NCBI GenBank assembly: GCA_022360355.1
Contig: JAKSCY010000194.1
Coordinates: 1 to 6,923 of the forward strand
Direction of reading: 5' to 3'
Length of the DNA: 6,923 nt
DNA from: Chlorobiales bacterium
GTDB lineage: Bacteria; Bacteroidota; Chlorobiia; Chlorobiales; Chlorobiaceae
Numbering within the stretch: position 1 is the first letter of the stretch; every line of letters begins with the position of its first letter. The translations under genes were made by a program, and so were the position numbers. The notes under the pieces were generated by a model. The model saw only the letters and a program-made list of their open reading frames with translations, searched no databases and was not told the origin of the DNA. Positions 6,390 through 6,923 of the stretch are shown here, one piece after another.

Positions 6390-6923
6390 TACATGTCGAT
6401 GTACCGCATGAATTCAAGGGCCTTTTCCCGAAGCTCATCAACACCTCCGTCGGCGGCAGGCTTCGCGTAGCGGATGAAATAGCCGTATTTCTCAAGGTTG
6501 GCAACAAGACGGTAAACATCCTGGCACTGTACTCTGAAAGTCATAACCATCGTCTGCGCACCCGGCTCGGGCTCTATAACCCCGAAACTCAGCACCATAG
6601 CGTCGTTTTTTTCTATGACACCGATAATTTCAGAGACTTTTACACCCAGTGCAGGCGCCTCGAGTTCAAGGGTAGCCCCTGTTTCCGAAAAGTGGAACAA
6701 CAGGGCTATTTCACGCAGAAGATCGGATTTGAAAACAACGCCCTCGTAGACGCCGTCCTGATCTGTAACAGTGAGCAGTCTGCCTGCACTGCTATCGTTC
6801 AGCCGTTCGAAGACATCCAGAATATGTTCATCCCCGCGAAGTGTTTCAGGCTCGTCAAACGCCACCTGATCAAGCCGTAATCCGCCCTCCTGATCGCTCT
6901 CCTCATCTGCTGCCACACGTACA
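6389..6923 (-). CDS. CBS-domain protein with ACT-like C-terminus (5' end outside window)
   Basis: Probable small cytoplasmic ligand-sensing protein. CBS domains typically bind adenine nucleotides and ACT domains typically bind amino acids; the ligand and target here are unknown. The frame is open to the right edge. A GTG at 6916 could be read as a start, but two further sense codons precede it and no ribosome binding site can be examined, so the gene probably continues beyond the window. Counting from the GTG, an acidic linker (1-14) is followed by one CBS repeat (about 18-72) with the typical core GRLLTVTDQDGVYEGVVFKS and DLL. Next is a region of about 82-151 with alternating strand and helix character (LELEAPALGVKVSEIIGVIE, then MVMTFRV, then LVANLEKYGYFIRYA) that resembles an ACT domain. 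CBS domains work in pairs, so a first repeat is expected upstream. The architecture resembles AcuB-like CBS-ACT proteins. It stops 63 bases before the amidohydrolase gene on the same strand. Confidence 0.75.
   Translation of the reverse strand, partial: VRVAADEESDQEGGLRLDQVAFDEPETLRGDEHILDVFERLNDSSAGRLLTVTDQDGVYEGVVFKSDLLREIALLFHFSETGATLELEAPALGVKVSEIIGVIEKNDAMVLSFGVIEPEPGAQTMVMTFRVQCQDVYRLVANLEKYGYFIRYAKPAADGGVDELREKALEFMRYIDM

Overview
The window looks like chromosomal housekeeping sequence from a green sulfur bacterium (Chlorobiales, for example the Chlorobium or Prosthecochloris group). That is an inference from the overall character of the proteins and a G+C content near one half. No rRNA or other decisive taxonomic marker is present. 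No mobile element, CRISPR array, tRNA or phage gene was recognised.

Layout: (1) 3-1385, plus strand: argH (argininosuccinate lyase, last step of arginine synthesis), cut by the left edge so that only the first few codons are missing. (2) 1386-1444: short convergent gap with two small hairpins. (3) 3520-1445, minus strand: prc/ctp, a secreted tail-specific (C-terminal processing) protease with signal peptide, PDZ domain and S41 Ser/Lys active site. (4) 3521-4033: a 513-base divergent gap with a probable prc promoter, a run of small hairpins at 3636-3747, a T8 tract, and near-perfect direct repeats just upstream of fba. (5) 4034-5008, plus strand: fba, class II zinc-dependent fructose-bisphosphate aldolase. 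(6) 5009-5098: convergent gap with one 7-bp hairpin. (7) 6325-5099, minus strand: M20D-family metallo-amidohydrolase. (8) 6923-6389, minus strand: a CBS-domain protein with an ACT-like C-terminal region, cut by the right edge. It precedes the amidohydrolase on the same strand with 63 bases between them, so the two may be co-transcribed.

The genes do not form one pathway. ArgH and Fba are central anabolic enzymes; in an autotroph using the reductive TCA cycle, Fba would serve gluconeogenesis. Prc is an envelope protease, the M20 enzyme hydrolyses an unknown N-acyl or amino-acid amide, and the CBS protein is a probable ligand-sensing regulator. I found no convincing new system. The part least explained by known genes is the 3521-4033 gap, which may hold a structured RNA or an extended regulatory region for fba and prc.
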